In this document: piece by piece, positions 52,452 to 60,105 of the stretch
Numbering within the stretch: the stretch's first letter is position 1
Layout of the letters: every line of letters begins with the position of its first letter
Source: Blautia pseudococcoides
GTDB lineage: Bacteria > Bacillota > Clostridia > Lachnospirales > Lachnospiraceae
Assembly: GCF_001689125.2 (NCBI RefSeq)
Contig: NZ_CP015405.2
Coordinates: forward strand, 2,893,001 to 2,957,000
Direction: 5' to 3'
DNA length: 64,000 nt
Translations under genes and position numbers: made by a program
Notes under the pieces: model-generated
What the model was told of the DNA's origin: nothing
The model's database searches: none
The model's input: only the letters and a program-made list of their open reading frames with translations

Positions 52452-53507
52452 TCAGGATTTCGCCAGTGCCTTGATCTTCTTATATGACGGCAGGTCTGAG
52501 TACAGGTCTGTCTTATACGGATTCCGTTTTGTCTTGCGGATATGCAGGATCATATAGACGAATACCCCTATATTTGCAAGCAGTGCAAGAAGACTCACAA
52601 GAAACAGTGCCGTTGTGCTGGGATTTGCTGACGCAAGCCGGTAAATACCCGGCTCCACCAGAGCGGTATAACCATCCGCCGCCACATACCCCTGCGAAAC
52701 CGCGGCATCTGCAATGGCTTTACTGGATGTGGAGTGTACCATCCACCGGCTGGCGTCCTGGAAAGCAGGCACAGTCTGGGCAAACATACACCACAGTGCC
52801 AGCGTGTGGGCCCTGTGCTGCAGCCAGGCTCCTTTTCCCACTGTAAATGCACATACGGTAGGCGCCAGAAGCAGCGCAAATCCGCAGTACCAGGCATGTG
52901 TCGGCAGGCAGTTGTACGTGTACGCAAAGTTCCACAGATCGTAGGCTACTATCCAGAACCACATCATATCCGGCCAGAGCATATCTTTGCTTCCATCCTT
53001 TTTCGTGACTGCCCGGATGCAGATGCCAAACCATCCCGTAATGGTGATGATATTCAGGATCCCCGCAATGCCGTTCATGTAATTCCAGGCACCGCCGATA
53101 TAATACTGTGTCTGGTTGTTGGTATACTCCATGACCGGAGTTACATATCTTCCAATCTCAAAGTCGCGAAGCACAGCCTCACAGATATTGACTGCCAGGA
53201 TCAGAGGCGGAAAGCACAGAGCGATCCGATTGGATGACAGTTTCTTCACATGCCGGATGCACCAGAAACCAATACAGCCCGCAGTGGAGGAGTACACCTT
53301 TGCCAAATGGAACCAGTCCATATACGCAGTATCCTTAAAGGCGGTGAGCCACAGAACCGTCAGCACTACCGGAAGAATCACAAAGGCGGAAAAGCCCACC
53401 CACTTAAATCTTCTGGTCACCTCATTGAGCGCAAAGAGACTTACAAACACGCACAGCCACACAAGCAGTACCAGCGCTGTGGGAACACCCTCATAAAATG
53501 CAAACAT
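52452..53507 (-). CDS. DUF5692 family membrane protein
   Basis: The 351-residue integral membrane protein has about nine predicted helices. I recall it as the DUF5692 family, but no function is known. Features include an aromatic-rich segment WPDMMWFWIVAYDLWNFAYT near residue 185 and several conserved His/Trp pairs (THAWYCGF). The ATG at 53507 is preferred because GGGGG has proper spacing to it. Only 11 nt separate it from hypA, so it is co-transcribed with hypB, the flavoprotein and hypA. A link to nickel or to electron transfer at the membrane is possible but unproven. Confidence 0.65.
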   Translation of the reverse strand: MFAFYEGVPTALVLLVWLCVFVSLFALNEVTRRFKWVGFSAFVILPVVLTVLWLTAFKDTAYMDWFHLAKVYSSTAGCIGFWCIRHVKKLSSNRIALCFPPLILAVNICEAVLRDFEIGRYVTPVMEYTNNQTQYYIGGAWNYMNGIAGILNIITITGWFGICIRAVTKKDGSKDMLWPDMMWFWIVAYDLWNFAYTYNCLPTHAWYCGFALLLAPTVCAFTVGKGAWLQHRAHTLALWCMFAQTVPAFQDASRWMVHSTSSKAIADAAVSQGYVAADGYTALVEPGIYRLASANPSTTALFLVSLLALLANIGVFVYMILHIRKTKRNPYKTDLYSDLPSYKKIKALAKS

Positions 53508-53518
53508 ACCCATTCCCC

Positions 53519-53860
53519 CTACTTACATAATATTTCTTTGATCATCAGGTCATTTCCCGATAGGATTTCCATTTGCTGCCCCTCACAGCCGGGGCAGCGC
53601 ATATCATACTCCATGGCATTGAAGACCCTGCCGCAGTCCCGGCACTTTACCATGCCGGGCACGACGCAGACCTCCAGTTCCGTCTCCTCCATGGAAGTTT
53701 TATATCTGGCGGCAGGCCAGCACTCTTCCAGATATCTGGGCACAACTCCGGAGAGCTCCCCCACATCCAGAACAATCCGTTCCACCTCTTCTGCCCCTTC
53801 CTCACGCACCACATCCTCAATGGTGTGGATCATGGCATCCAGGATTCCCAGTTCGTGCAT
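53519..53860 (-). CDS. hypA: Nickel-insertion metallochaperone HypA
   Basis: The 113-residue protein begins MHELGILDAM, the nickel-binding MHE motif, and has a zinc site with two CxxC pairs (CRDCG near 73 and CPGCE near 92). HypA delivers Ni2+ to hydrogenase or, in some bacteria, to other nickel enzymes, with HypB. It lies 4 nt after the flavoprotein gene and 11 nt before the DUF5692 gene. No hypC, hypD, hypE, hypF or hydrogenase gene is in the window. Confidence 0.93.
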   Translation of the reverse strand: MHELGILDAMIHTIEDVVREEGAEEVERIVLDVGELSGVVPRYLEECWPAARYKTSMEETELEVCVVPGMVKCRDCGRVFNAMEYDMRCPGCEGQQMEILSGNDLMIKEILCK

Positions 53861-53864
53861 AGGA

Positions 53865-56552
53865 TCAGTCCTTTCTCCGTGTAGCTTTTGCGGAGGCGGC
53901 GGCGATCTTTCCGGTTCTCTTCACCGCGTTTGCCGCGATCTTCACAGGAAGCTTCTCATATAGATCCGGTTTGGAATGACCGGTACGTTTCAGATGGACA
54001 GCGTCAAATTTACACTTTGTGGTGCACATGCCGCATCCCACACACATATAGGAATCCACCTGTACGGCCCCGCAGCCCAGGCATCTCTCTGTCTCTTTTT
54101 TAAGCTGTTCCTCCGTGAATGTCATCCTGTCGTCCTGGAAGGTCCCCTTCTTCTCCTGTGCGTGAGCCGGGCGCTGCCTTGGTGTATTGTCAAAGCTCTT
54201 CAGGTCCACAGTCACATTATTTTTATCAAACGCGTGGTATTCTCTTCTGTCACGTCCCAAAGTCAAGGTCTGCCCCGGCTGTACATACCGGTGAATGGAT
54301 ATTGCGCCTTCTTTTCCGGCTGCGATAGCATGAATGGCGAATTTAGGCCCGGTACAGCAGTCACCTCCCACAAACACATCCGGTTCCTTGGTCTGATAAG
54401 TCAGGCTGTCTGCCTGTGCCGTGTTTCCCCGTCCGAGTTTCACCTTGCTGCCCTCCAGAAGGCCGCCCCACTCAATGGACTGTCCGATGGATAGAAGGAC
54501 CGTGTCTGCAGGAACCGTAACGGTATCCTCCTCATCATATTTTGGAGCAAAACGGTGCATCTCGTCAAACACGGATACGCAGCGCATAAATTCCACGCCT
54601 GTCACTTTTCCGTCCTCTGTCAAAATACGTTTTGGTCCCCACCCGTTCTGGAATTCCACCTGGTCAGCTTCTGCCTCCTCGATCTCCTCATCCAGGGCAG
54701 GCATCTCCTCACGGCTCTCCAGACAGTACATGTCAACGGTGTCAGCCCCCTGCCTTGTTGCCGTACGTGCCACATCTATCGCCACGTTGCCGCCGCCTAC
54801 TACTACTACATTTCCGGAAAGCGTCCGGCCTCGGCCCAGATTCACTTCACGCAGAAATTCCACACCGGATACCACCCCCAAAGCGTCCTCACCTTCCACA
54901 TTCAGCCTGCGCCCGCCCTGAGCACCCACTGCTATGTAAAATGCCTCGTAGCCCTGTTTTCTCAGCTCATCCAGTGTCACATCTTTTCCCACTTCCACGC
55001 CGGTCTTAAACTCCACGCCCATCTCTCTCAGCACGTCGATCTCTGCATTCAGCACCTCTTTTTCCAGACGGAAGGAGGGAATTCCAAGGGCCAGCATACC
55101 GCCCGGCTTCTCCTGTTTTTCAAAGACAGTCACCTGATAATCATCGATGGCAAGGTAATACGCGCAGGAAAGTCCAGCAGGACCGCCGCCGATAACTGCT
55201 ATTTTATTGCCCAGATGATACCTTTTTGGCGGAACATAGCGCACATCACTGTCCAGCTCTTTATCTGCAATAAACTTCTTGATCTCATCAATGGCGATGG
55301 GCTCATCAATATCCCCGCGGGTACATTCATCCTCACAGCTGTGTGGACAGATACGTCCGCAGACAGCTGGGAAGGGATTTTCCTTTTTGATCAGCTCCAG
55401 GGCTTCTTTATATTTTCCTCTGGCAGCCAGCTTGATATATCCCTGCACCGCAATGTGGGCCGGACAGGCTGTCTTACAGGGGGAAGTCCCCTCTTCCGCC
55501 ACATCCTGCCGGTTCTCACGGTAATCCATATTCCAGTTCTTTTTGCTCCACACATGGTCTCTGGCTGTGGGTTCCTCTTTCTTTGGAACCGGATTTTTGG
55601 CACAGAGTCTCTGTCCCAGCTTCAGGGCATTTGTGGGACAGTTTTCCACACACTGGCCGCAGGCCACACACTCCTCCGGGTCCACTTCAGCGGTAAAGTT
55701 GGAGCGGATGGCATCCGGAGTGCGGAATAAGGCGGCAATACGCATGGAAAAGCAGGAACAACTGCAGCAGTTGCAGATTGCCGCTGATTCTCCCAGTCCG
55801 TCTGTGGCAGGCATCTCATGCATCAGGCCATTGTCCTCCGCAAATTTGAGGATTTCCAGCACTTCCTCCCTGCTTACCTGGCGGCCTCTCCCCGTCCTGA
55901 TATAATACTCCGCTCCGGTTCCCATCTGGATGCAGATGTCCTTTTCCAGATGACCGCAGCCCTCGCCCAGCACTTTTCTGGACTGGCGGCAGGAGCAGTC
56001 CGATACACTGAATGTATCATATTTCCGCAGATAATAAGACAGCTTTTCCCATGGCTGAACCCCGGGCAGATCCTTTATGGCGCTCTCCACAGGAGTCACA
56101 CGCATCATGGCCATACCTTCCGGAAAAAGAGGGGCCATAGGCGCGATCCTTTTTCTGGTATACTCCTCAAAAGCCTTACCGATCTCAGGGTGCGCGGCTA
56201 ACTGTTCCCGGTTATTTACCATCATTTCCAGCATACCCGGCGCAAAAATGTTGATAAAATACCTGTCCCGTTTATCCTTCTTGTCGGTCCAGACCTTTAC
56301 CACACCTGTGTAGGTAAGCCGGTCCAGAAGCTTTTTAGTCTCCTCCCTGCTCTTTCCGCATTTTTCCACAATATACTCAAAGGTACGCGGCTGGCGAAGC
56401 CCCATCACCAGGGCAACATCTGCCATATCATCCGTCACCACAGCATTCAGTGCATAATATTCCGGGGCCTTCTCATCAATCCGGTTCATGGCCCCTGCAA
56501 CACCGCCCACCATCTTTGCCAGTTTCACTATTTTCGGTCTTAAATTTGCCAT
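53865..56552 (-). CDS. Fe-S/FAD oxidoreductase with GltD-like core
   Basis: The 895-residue protein combines several parts. An N-terminal segment (about 1-250) has a helix-turn-helix-like EYIVEKCGKSREETKKLLDRL and a Cys cluster (SDCSCRQSR). A ferredoxin domain has CVACGQCVENCP (about 295). A GltD-type Fe-S segment has CKTACPAHIAVQGY and CGRICPHSCEDEC (about 365-415). FAD and NAD(P) sites follow (GGGPAGLSCAYY about 455; GGGNVAIDVA about 590). A C-terminal ferredoxin has CVGCGMCTTKC (about 850). It probably passes electrons between NAD(P)H and a partner, as in glutamate synthase-like or bifurcating enzymes. The role is unknown. It sits between hypB and hypA. Confidence 0.8.
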   Translation of the reverse strand: MANLRPKIVKLAKMVGGVAGAMNRIDEKAPEYYALNAVVTDDMADVALVMGLRQPRTFEYIVEKCGKSREETKKLLDRLTYTGVVKVWTDKKDKRDRYFINIFAPGMLEMMVNNREQLAAHPEIGKAFEEYTRKRIAPMAPLFPEGMAMMRVTPVESAIKDLPGVQPWEKLSYYLRKYDTFSVSDCSCRQSRKVLGEGCGHLEKDICIQMGTGAEYYIRTGRGRQVSREEVLEILKFAEDNGLMHEMPATDGLGESAAICNCCSCSCFSMRIAALFRTPDAIRSNFTAEVDPEECVACGQCVENCPTNALKLGQRLCAKNPVPKKEEPTARDHVWSKKNWNMDYRENRQDVAEEGTSPCKTACPAHIAVQGYIKLAARGKYKEALELIKKENPFPAVCGRICPHSCEDECTRGDIDEPIAIDEIKKFIADKELDSDVRYVPPKRYHLGNKIAVIGGGPAGLSCAYYLAIDDYQVTVFEKQEKPGGMLALGIPSFRLEKEVLNAEIDVLREMGVEFKTGVEVGKDVTLDELRKQGYEAFYIAVGAQGGRRLNVEGEDALGVVSGVEFLREVNLGRGRTLSGNVVVVGGGNVAIDVARTATRQGADTVDMYCLESREEMPALDEEIEEAEADQVEFQNGWGPKRILTEDGKVTGVEFMRCVSVFDEMHRFAPKYDEEDTVTVPADTVLLSIGQSIEWGGLLEGSKVKLGRGNTAQADSLTYQTKEPDVFVGGDCCTGPKFAIHAIAAGKEGAISIHRYVQPGQTLTLGRDRREYHAFDKNNVTVDLKSFDNTPRQRPAHAQEKKGTFQDDRMTFTEEQLKKETERCLGCGAVQVDSYMCVGCGMCTTKCKFDAVHLKRTGHSKPDLYEKLPVKIAANAVKRTGKIAAASAKATRRKD

Positions 56553-56607
56553 ATACCAACCCACCCTTTCTATACCATTCTGCAGTTACCCTGTTTCTGT
56601 TCACAGT

Positions 56608-57282
56608 CTACGCTTCTTCTCTCCAGGTTTTTACTTCTGCTCTCAGCCAATCTGCCCAGACATCCACACCTTCCCCTGTCTTGGCACTGAGGGGGATCAC
56701 TTTTGCATTAGGATTGCGGAGCCTGATGTTCTCCCTGCACTTATCCAGATCAAAATCAAAGTAAGACATCACATCCACCTTGTTGATCAACACCACATCA
56801 CATACAGAGAACATCAGCGGATATTTCAGCGGTTTGTCATCTCCCTCCGGAACAGACAGGATCATGGCATTCTTCACAGCCCCTGTGTCGAACTCTGCCG
56901 GGCAGACCAGATTTCCCACATTCTCCAGCACAGCCAGTTCCACGTTCTCAGTCCCCATAGCTGCAAGTCCCTGCCTGGTCATGTCCGCGTCCAGATGGCA
57001 CATGCCGCCTGTGTGGAGCTGTATTACCTTCACTCCCAGATTTTCTATGGTGCGGGCATCCACATCCGAGTCGATATCTGCCTCCATAACACCGATTCTC
57101 ATTTCCGCCCTCAATACCTCAATGGTCCGCTGCAAAGTTGTAGTCTTGCCTGAGCCTGGGGAAGACATGAGATTTAAAAGAAACACTTTCTCCTTCTTCA
57201 ATTCTCTGCGGAGTTCCAAAGCCTGCCTGTCATTATTATCAAAAATGCTTCGTTTTACTTCAATGGTACGGAATCCTCCCAT
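56608..57282 (-). CDS. hypB: Nickel-incorporation GTPase HypB
   Basis: The 224-residue G3E GTPase shows the P-loop SSPGSGKTTT near residue 40, the metal-binding TGGMCHLDADM (about 92-102, with Cys and His ligands shared by the HypB dimer), and NKVDVMSYFDFD (the NKxD base-recognition motif, about 167). It loads nickel into target enzymes with HypA. It has no histidine-rich N-terminal store, unlike some homologues. GGAGG lies 9 nt before the ATG. It is the first gene of the operon. Confidence 0.93.
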   Translation of the reverse strand: MGGFRTIEVKRSIFDNNDRQALELRRELKKEKVFLLNLMSSPGSGKTTTLQRTIEVLRAEMRIGVMEADIDSDVDARTIENLGVKVIQLHTGGMCHLDADMTRQGLAAMGTENVELAVLENVGNLVCPAEFDTGAVKNAMILSVPEGDDKPLKYPLMFSVCDVVLINKVDVMSYFDFDLDKCRENIRLRNPNAKVIPLSAKTGEGVDVWADWLRAEVKTWREEA

Positions 57283-57344
57283 ACCCGCATCCCTCCTTTT
57301 CCCACTGTTTTATACTATCATCATACTATGCCGGAACTGTTTTT

Positions 57345-57386
57345 ACTATAGACAAAACCGGCAATTTGTCAAAAATTTTTGATAAA
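57345..57386 (-). promoter_or_regulatory. Promoter and operator-like palindrome of the hypB operon
   Basis: Minus-strand TTGACA (57367-57372) and TATAGT (57345-57350) are 16 bp apart. A 22-bp inverted repeat, TTTGTCAAAAATTTTTGATA plus AA, at 57365-57386 overlaps the -35, mismatched at one position per arm. It may be the site of a redox, nickel or Fnr-type regulator. Confidence 0.6.
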
Positions 57387-57394
57387 CTTCCGGT

Positions 57395-57545
57395 TCAAAG
57401 CCCGGTAAGAAAGCCACGAAACACCATCACAATCCCCATCCCATCCTTTTCCCTCTCCGCAAACACCTCTTCCATCCATCTTCCTCATGATCTCCCTGCA
57501 TATATAAAGCCCCAGCCCGCTCCCCTGCTGTCCAGCCAATCTTCC
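57395..57545 (-). pseudogene. Histidine kinase C-terminal relic
   Basis: The end of a sensor kinase ATPase domain is recognisable: GSGLGLYICREIMRKMDG (the G2 box), then a one-base frameshift and EREKDGMGIVMVFRGFLTG before the stop. It directly continues from the FtsX relic without a proper start. Such kinases usually stand next to ABC transporters of the bacitracin-export type, so this may be a decayed operon. Confidence 0.7.
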
Positions 57546-57754
57546 GCTTTTTCACTCTCTGTTTCTCCCCGCATAATGAAGTTCACACCGGGGATTTTTG
57601 AATAGCTTGTGTAATAATCAATGGCTGAACTCACAACCAGGATTTTATTCACACTGCTGGCCAGGAAAATGGTGGCAATGGTGATAAACAGAAACCGTAT
57701 CACATTGACTCCTTTTCTCCTCAGCAAATCCTTCTTTAATATTCTGTAAAGCAT
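57540..57754 (-). pseudogene. FtsX-like ABC permease N-terminal relic
   Basis: The first about 75 residues (MLYRILKKDLLRRKGVNVI and a membrane helix FLFITIATIFLASSVNKIL, then VVSSAIDYYTSYSKIPGVNF) are the start of a macrolide-export-type FtsX permease. The remainder is lost and the frame runs into the histidine-kinase relic. A C-terminal FtsX piece at 20908-21325 has the same style. Confidence 0.72.
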
Positions 57755-57868
57755 TTGGCTATCCTTCCCTTTCCTGTTTTCTGAATTGATTATAACGTGT
57801 CAATTGTGAAAAAATCCTTAAATCAGATATATTTTTTATACATGGGAGGAAAACATTCCTGATTTTCC

Positions 57869-57897
57869 TATACAAACCTTCCTACATACAGTATAAT
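57869..57897 (+). promoter_or_regulatory. Promoter of the CD3324-family unit
   Basis: TATAAT (57892-57897) lies 17 bp from TATACA (57869-57874) on the plus strand, 50 nt before the leader ORF at 57947. Confidence 0.55.
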
Positions 57898-57946
57898 CAT
57901 ACCGGAAAGCAAAATCATGTTTAAACTGTAAAAGGAGGCATTTTTT

Positions 57947-57973
57947 ATGAAACGATATGTTATGACCGCGTAG
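57947..57973 (+). CDS. Leader peptide ORF 1 (8 codons)
   Basis: An ATG at 57947 behind AAAGGAGG opens the 8-codon frame MKRYVMTA, ending TAG at 57971-57973. The last base of the stop starts the stem GCAGAGGCTATT (57973-57984). The same arrangement occurs at 58716. Conservation of both the site strength and the geometry suggests that it is translated as a regulatory leader. Confidence 0.6.
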   Translation: MKRYVMTA

Positions 57974-58053
57974 CAGAGGCTATTGCGGATTATGATCGAA
58001 TATTGAATAGCCTTTGCGAATCCTGGAACTAAAATAACCGAGGAGGACAGGAT
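57973..58053 (+). promoter_or_regulatory. Leader stem-loop of the CD3324-family gene
   Basis: GCAGAGGCTATT (57973-57984) pairs with AATAGCCTTTGC (58006-58017), 12 bp with one G-U. The following ATCCTG (58020-58025) is complementary to CAGGAT (58048-58053), which covers the ribosome site edge and start codon of the next gene. The leader looks like a translation-attenuation switch. Confidence 0.6.
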
Positions 58054-58324
58054 GAGCTACAAAAAGGCTGATAAGATTCTTCCAAAAGAATTGCTGGAAA
58101 TGATACAGCAGTACGTGGAGGGCGAAAGCATCTATATTCCCAGAAGGACAGAACACAGACGTTCCTGGGGAGACGGTACCGGCATCCGGCAGGAAATCGC
58201 AGCGCGCAATTCCATGCTGTACCGTGATTACCAGGATGGCACAGACCCCCACCGGCTGGCAGACAAATACTGCCTGTCTTTGAAGAGTGTACAGAGAATC
58301 TTATTACAGGAAAGAAGAAAATAG
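58052..58324 (+). CDS. CD3324-family protein
   Basis: This 90-residue protein fits the small clostridial CD3324 family. It is basic and helical, with a short core PRRTEHRRSWGDGTG and a C-terminal helix-turn-helix-like segment ADKYCLSLKSVQRILLQERR of the kind found in Mor/transposase-like DNA-binding proteins. The family has no proven function. GGAGG lies 5 nt before the ATG. It follows a leader peptide and stem-loop that are nearly repeated before the DUF1062 gene 0.8 kb downstream. Confidence 0.72.
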   Translation: MSYKKADKILPKELLEMIQQYVEGESIYIPRRTEHRRSWGDGTGIRQEIAARNSMLYRDYQDGTDPHRLADKYCLSLKSVQRILLQERRK

Positions 58325-58373
58325 GTAACTGCTCATTATGATCACAGTTACCAAAACAGCAGCAAATATAAAC

Positions 58374-58420
58374 AGTGTCAGCATAACCTGCATGAATGGG
58401 TTATGCTGACACTTCTCTTT
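58374..58420 (+). terminator. Terminator of the CD3324-family gene
   Basis: A 15-bp stem (GTGTCAGCATAACC / GGTTATGCTGACAC) with a T-rich tail lies 50 nt after the gene. Confidence 0.75.
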
Positions 58421-58631
58421 TATCTATAATAGCCTGAATCACGGCAGTATATTTTTCTCCGTCATGGGCAAGGGATGCTGACATATCCAGAGGGTTGGCC
58501 GGTGTGGCATAGTCCGGCAGGAGCGCTTTCAGCTTATCCATGGTCTCAGGGGCAAAATCAGGATATTGAAGTCCCAGCAGTGTTCCCGTATCCGCGCACA
58601 CGCCTGTCTCTCCACCTACCTTTTTCCTCAT
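58401..58631 (-). pseudogene. ADP-forming acyl-CoA synthetase relic
   Basis: About 70 residues (CADTGTLLGLQYPDFAPETM, then LLPDYATPANPLDMSASLAH) match the CoA-ligase domain of ADP-forming acetyl-CoA synthetase-type proteins. The rest of the gene (about 700 residues) is absent and the frame overlaps the terminator on one side. It is a fragment only. Confidence 0.65.
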
Positions 58632-58715
58632 TGTCTTTTAGAAAAAAAGTTAAGGTAGAAACCCTATTCTCCCCCTGATATACTATCCCTATACTGAAAA
58701 AAGGAGGAGCCATTC

Positions 58716-58742
58716 ATGTCCAAACCCAAGAGAAATGCATAG
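58716..58742 (+). CDS. Leader peptide ORF 2 (8 codons)
   Basis: An ATG at 58716, behind AAGGAGG, opens MSKPKRNA and ends TAG at 58740-58742. Length, stop codon and the overlap of the stop with the stem GCAGAGGCTATT are the same as in leader ORF 1, while the peptide sequence differs except for the final Ala and basic residues. Confidence 0.6.
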   Translation: MSKPKRNA

Positions 58743-58820
58743 CAGAGGCTATTGCATTATAACAATTCTATAGTGAAATAGCCTTTGCATATCCTGAACC
58801 GATAAAAGACCGAAAGGAAT
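58742..58820 (+). promoter_or_regulatory. Leader stem-loop of the DUF1062 gene
   Basis: GCAGAGGCTATT (58742-58753) pairs with AATAGCCTTTGC (58777-58788). ATCCTG follows at 58791-58796 and can pair in part with AGGAAT (58815-58820) at the ribosome site. The two arms and the ATCCTG motif are identical to those at 57973-58025, while the loop sequence is not. Confidence 0.6.
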
Positions 58821-58826
58821 ATGCAT

Positions 58827-59426
58827 ATGAGCTATTTAAAAGGAGAGACTTGGACTCTTACCCCTGTCTCTTCGTATAAAATCATAAGAAACTGTCCAAA
58901 ATGCGGCACAAAATCCCTCTTTCAAAGTACCGGGAATTTCCGCATCAATGCCAACAAAAAATGTGTAGATATCTGGCTTATCTACCAGTGTGAAAATTGC
59001 AGATCCACCTATAATCTCACAGTCTTTGAGCGCGTCAGCCCCAAAAAGCTGCCGGGAGAATTATATAAAAAATTCCAGGAAAACAACAGTGGCCTTGCCC
59101 TGGAAATCGGAACAGCCAAAGAAATATTCGAGAAAAACAGAGCTGTTGTGAAGGAAGAATCCATCTCATACATTGTAACCAAAGAGGATACAGAAATACC
59201 AGTTTCTTTACAAGCTTTGGAGGGAAACTGCCGTATCATCTGCATCCAAAACCCCAATGACCTGAAGATCAGGGCCGACAAGTTCCTGGCAGAGCAGCTT
59301 TCCATCTCCCGGTCAAAAGTAAAACATCTGATAGCGGACGGGTTGTTACAGGGGAGTAAGAAGGAGAATCTGGAAAAAATCCATCTCGCCAACAGTCTGC
59401 TCATCCTTCTTAAAACCGTTGCCTGA
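58827..59426 (+). CDS. DUF1062 family protein with zinc ribbon and S4-like domain
   Basis: The 199-residue protein has an N-terminal four-Cys zinc ribbon (NCPKCG near 23 and YQCENC near 51) and a C-terminal S4-like RNA-binding segment (IRADKFLAEQLSISRSKVKH near 148). These are features of DUF1062. S4 domains usually bind structured RNA, often the ribosome. The start at 58827 is chosen because AAAGGA is 8-9 nt upstream; an ATG six bases earlier is too close. With its leader peptide it may be a ribosome-related stress or drug-response protein, which is inference. Confidence 0.75.
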   Translation: MSYLKGETWTLTPVSSYKIIRNCPKCGTKSLFQSTGNFRINANKKCVDIWLIYQCENCRSTYNLTVFERVSPKKLPGELYKKFQENNSGLALEIGTAKEIFEKNRAVVKEESISYIVTKEDTEIPVSLQALEGNCRIICIQNPNDLKIRADKFLAEQLSISRSKVKHLIADGLLQGSKKENLEKIHLANSLLILLKTVA

Positions 59427-59439
59427 GCGAGTGCCGAAA

Positions 59440-59480
59440 AACGGCAGGGAAAGCCATTTTACTGTGCTTTCCCTGCCGTT
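59440..59480. terminator. Bidirectional intrinsic terminator
   Basis: A 15-bp perfect stem AACGGCAGGGAAAGC / GCTTTCCCTGCCGTT with an 11-nt loop lies between the DUF1062 gene and the convergent NhaC relic. Confidence 0.85.
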
Positions 59481-59493
59481 ATCCGTACCTTTA

Positions 59494-60105
59494 TTATCCT
59501 GCATTTTCTGCCGCAGGCACAGTGTCCTTCTGTATTTTCTCTATGGTCCATCCCGTCTGGGCACATATCAGGGACACAATGGGATTGATAAAATTCAGGA
59601 AACAAAACGGTGCGTAAATGCCTGTTGTCACCCCAAGGACTCCTGATAGGAATGCTGCATCTGTCCCCCACGGAACAAAGGGAGCACACAGCGTTCCGGT
59701 ATCCTCCAAAGCCCTTGACAGGTTCTTTGATGCAGTCCCCGCTCTTTGTATATGTCTTTGAACATTCTTCCCGGTATGATCAGTGCCACATACTGCACAC
59801 CTGTGGCAAAATTAGTGAAGATCGTGGACAGAAGCGTTGCCGTTATGACAGCGGAATCCTTCTTGGCGTTCTTAAGCGCCCGCTCTATGACAGTGCTCAC
59901 CATGCCGCTTTTCTCCACGATCCCTGCAAAGGAAATTGAGATAAGAATCAGGCAGATGATCTCCACCATACTGGTCATACCGCCCCTGTTCAGCAGTTTA
60001 TCCACCTCTGCCACTCCTGCAGTTCGTCCCAGGCATAACCGGAACTCACAGCCACAATTCCGGCCATAACAGCCGCCATGAGCATTGCCACATAACTCCT
60101 GCTCC
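59494..60105 (-). pseudogene. NhaC-type Na+/H+ antiporter relic
   Basis: Parts of an NhaC antiporter are recognisable: SYVAMLMAAVMAGIVAVSSG in one frame, VEIICLILISISFAGIVEKS with LLSTIFTNFATGVQYVALII in a second, and VPWGTDAAFLSGVLGVTTGI near the end in another. At least two frameshifts are needed to join them, and the N-terminal half is missing. Confidence 0.75.

Noticed and set aside
54555..55730. Plus-strand frame over the Fe-S oxidoreductase
   Set aside because: Antisense to a gene with several ferredoxin and nucleotide-binding motifs; no own motifs.
57947..58017. Intrinsic terminator at the leader stem-loops
   Set aside because: No T-run follows the stems, so control at translation is more likely than termination.
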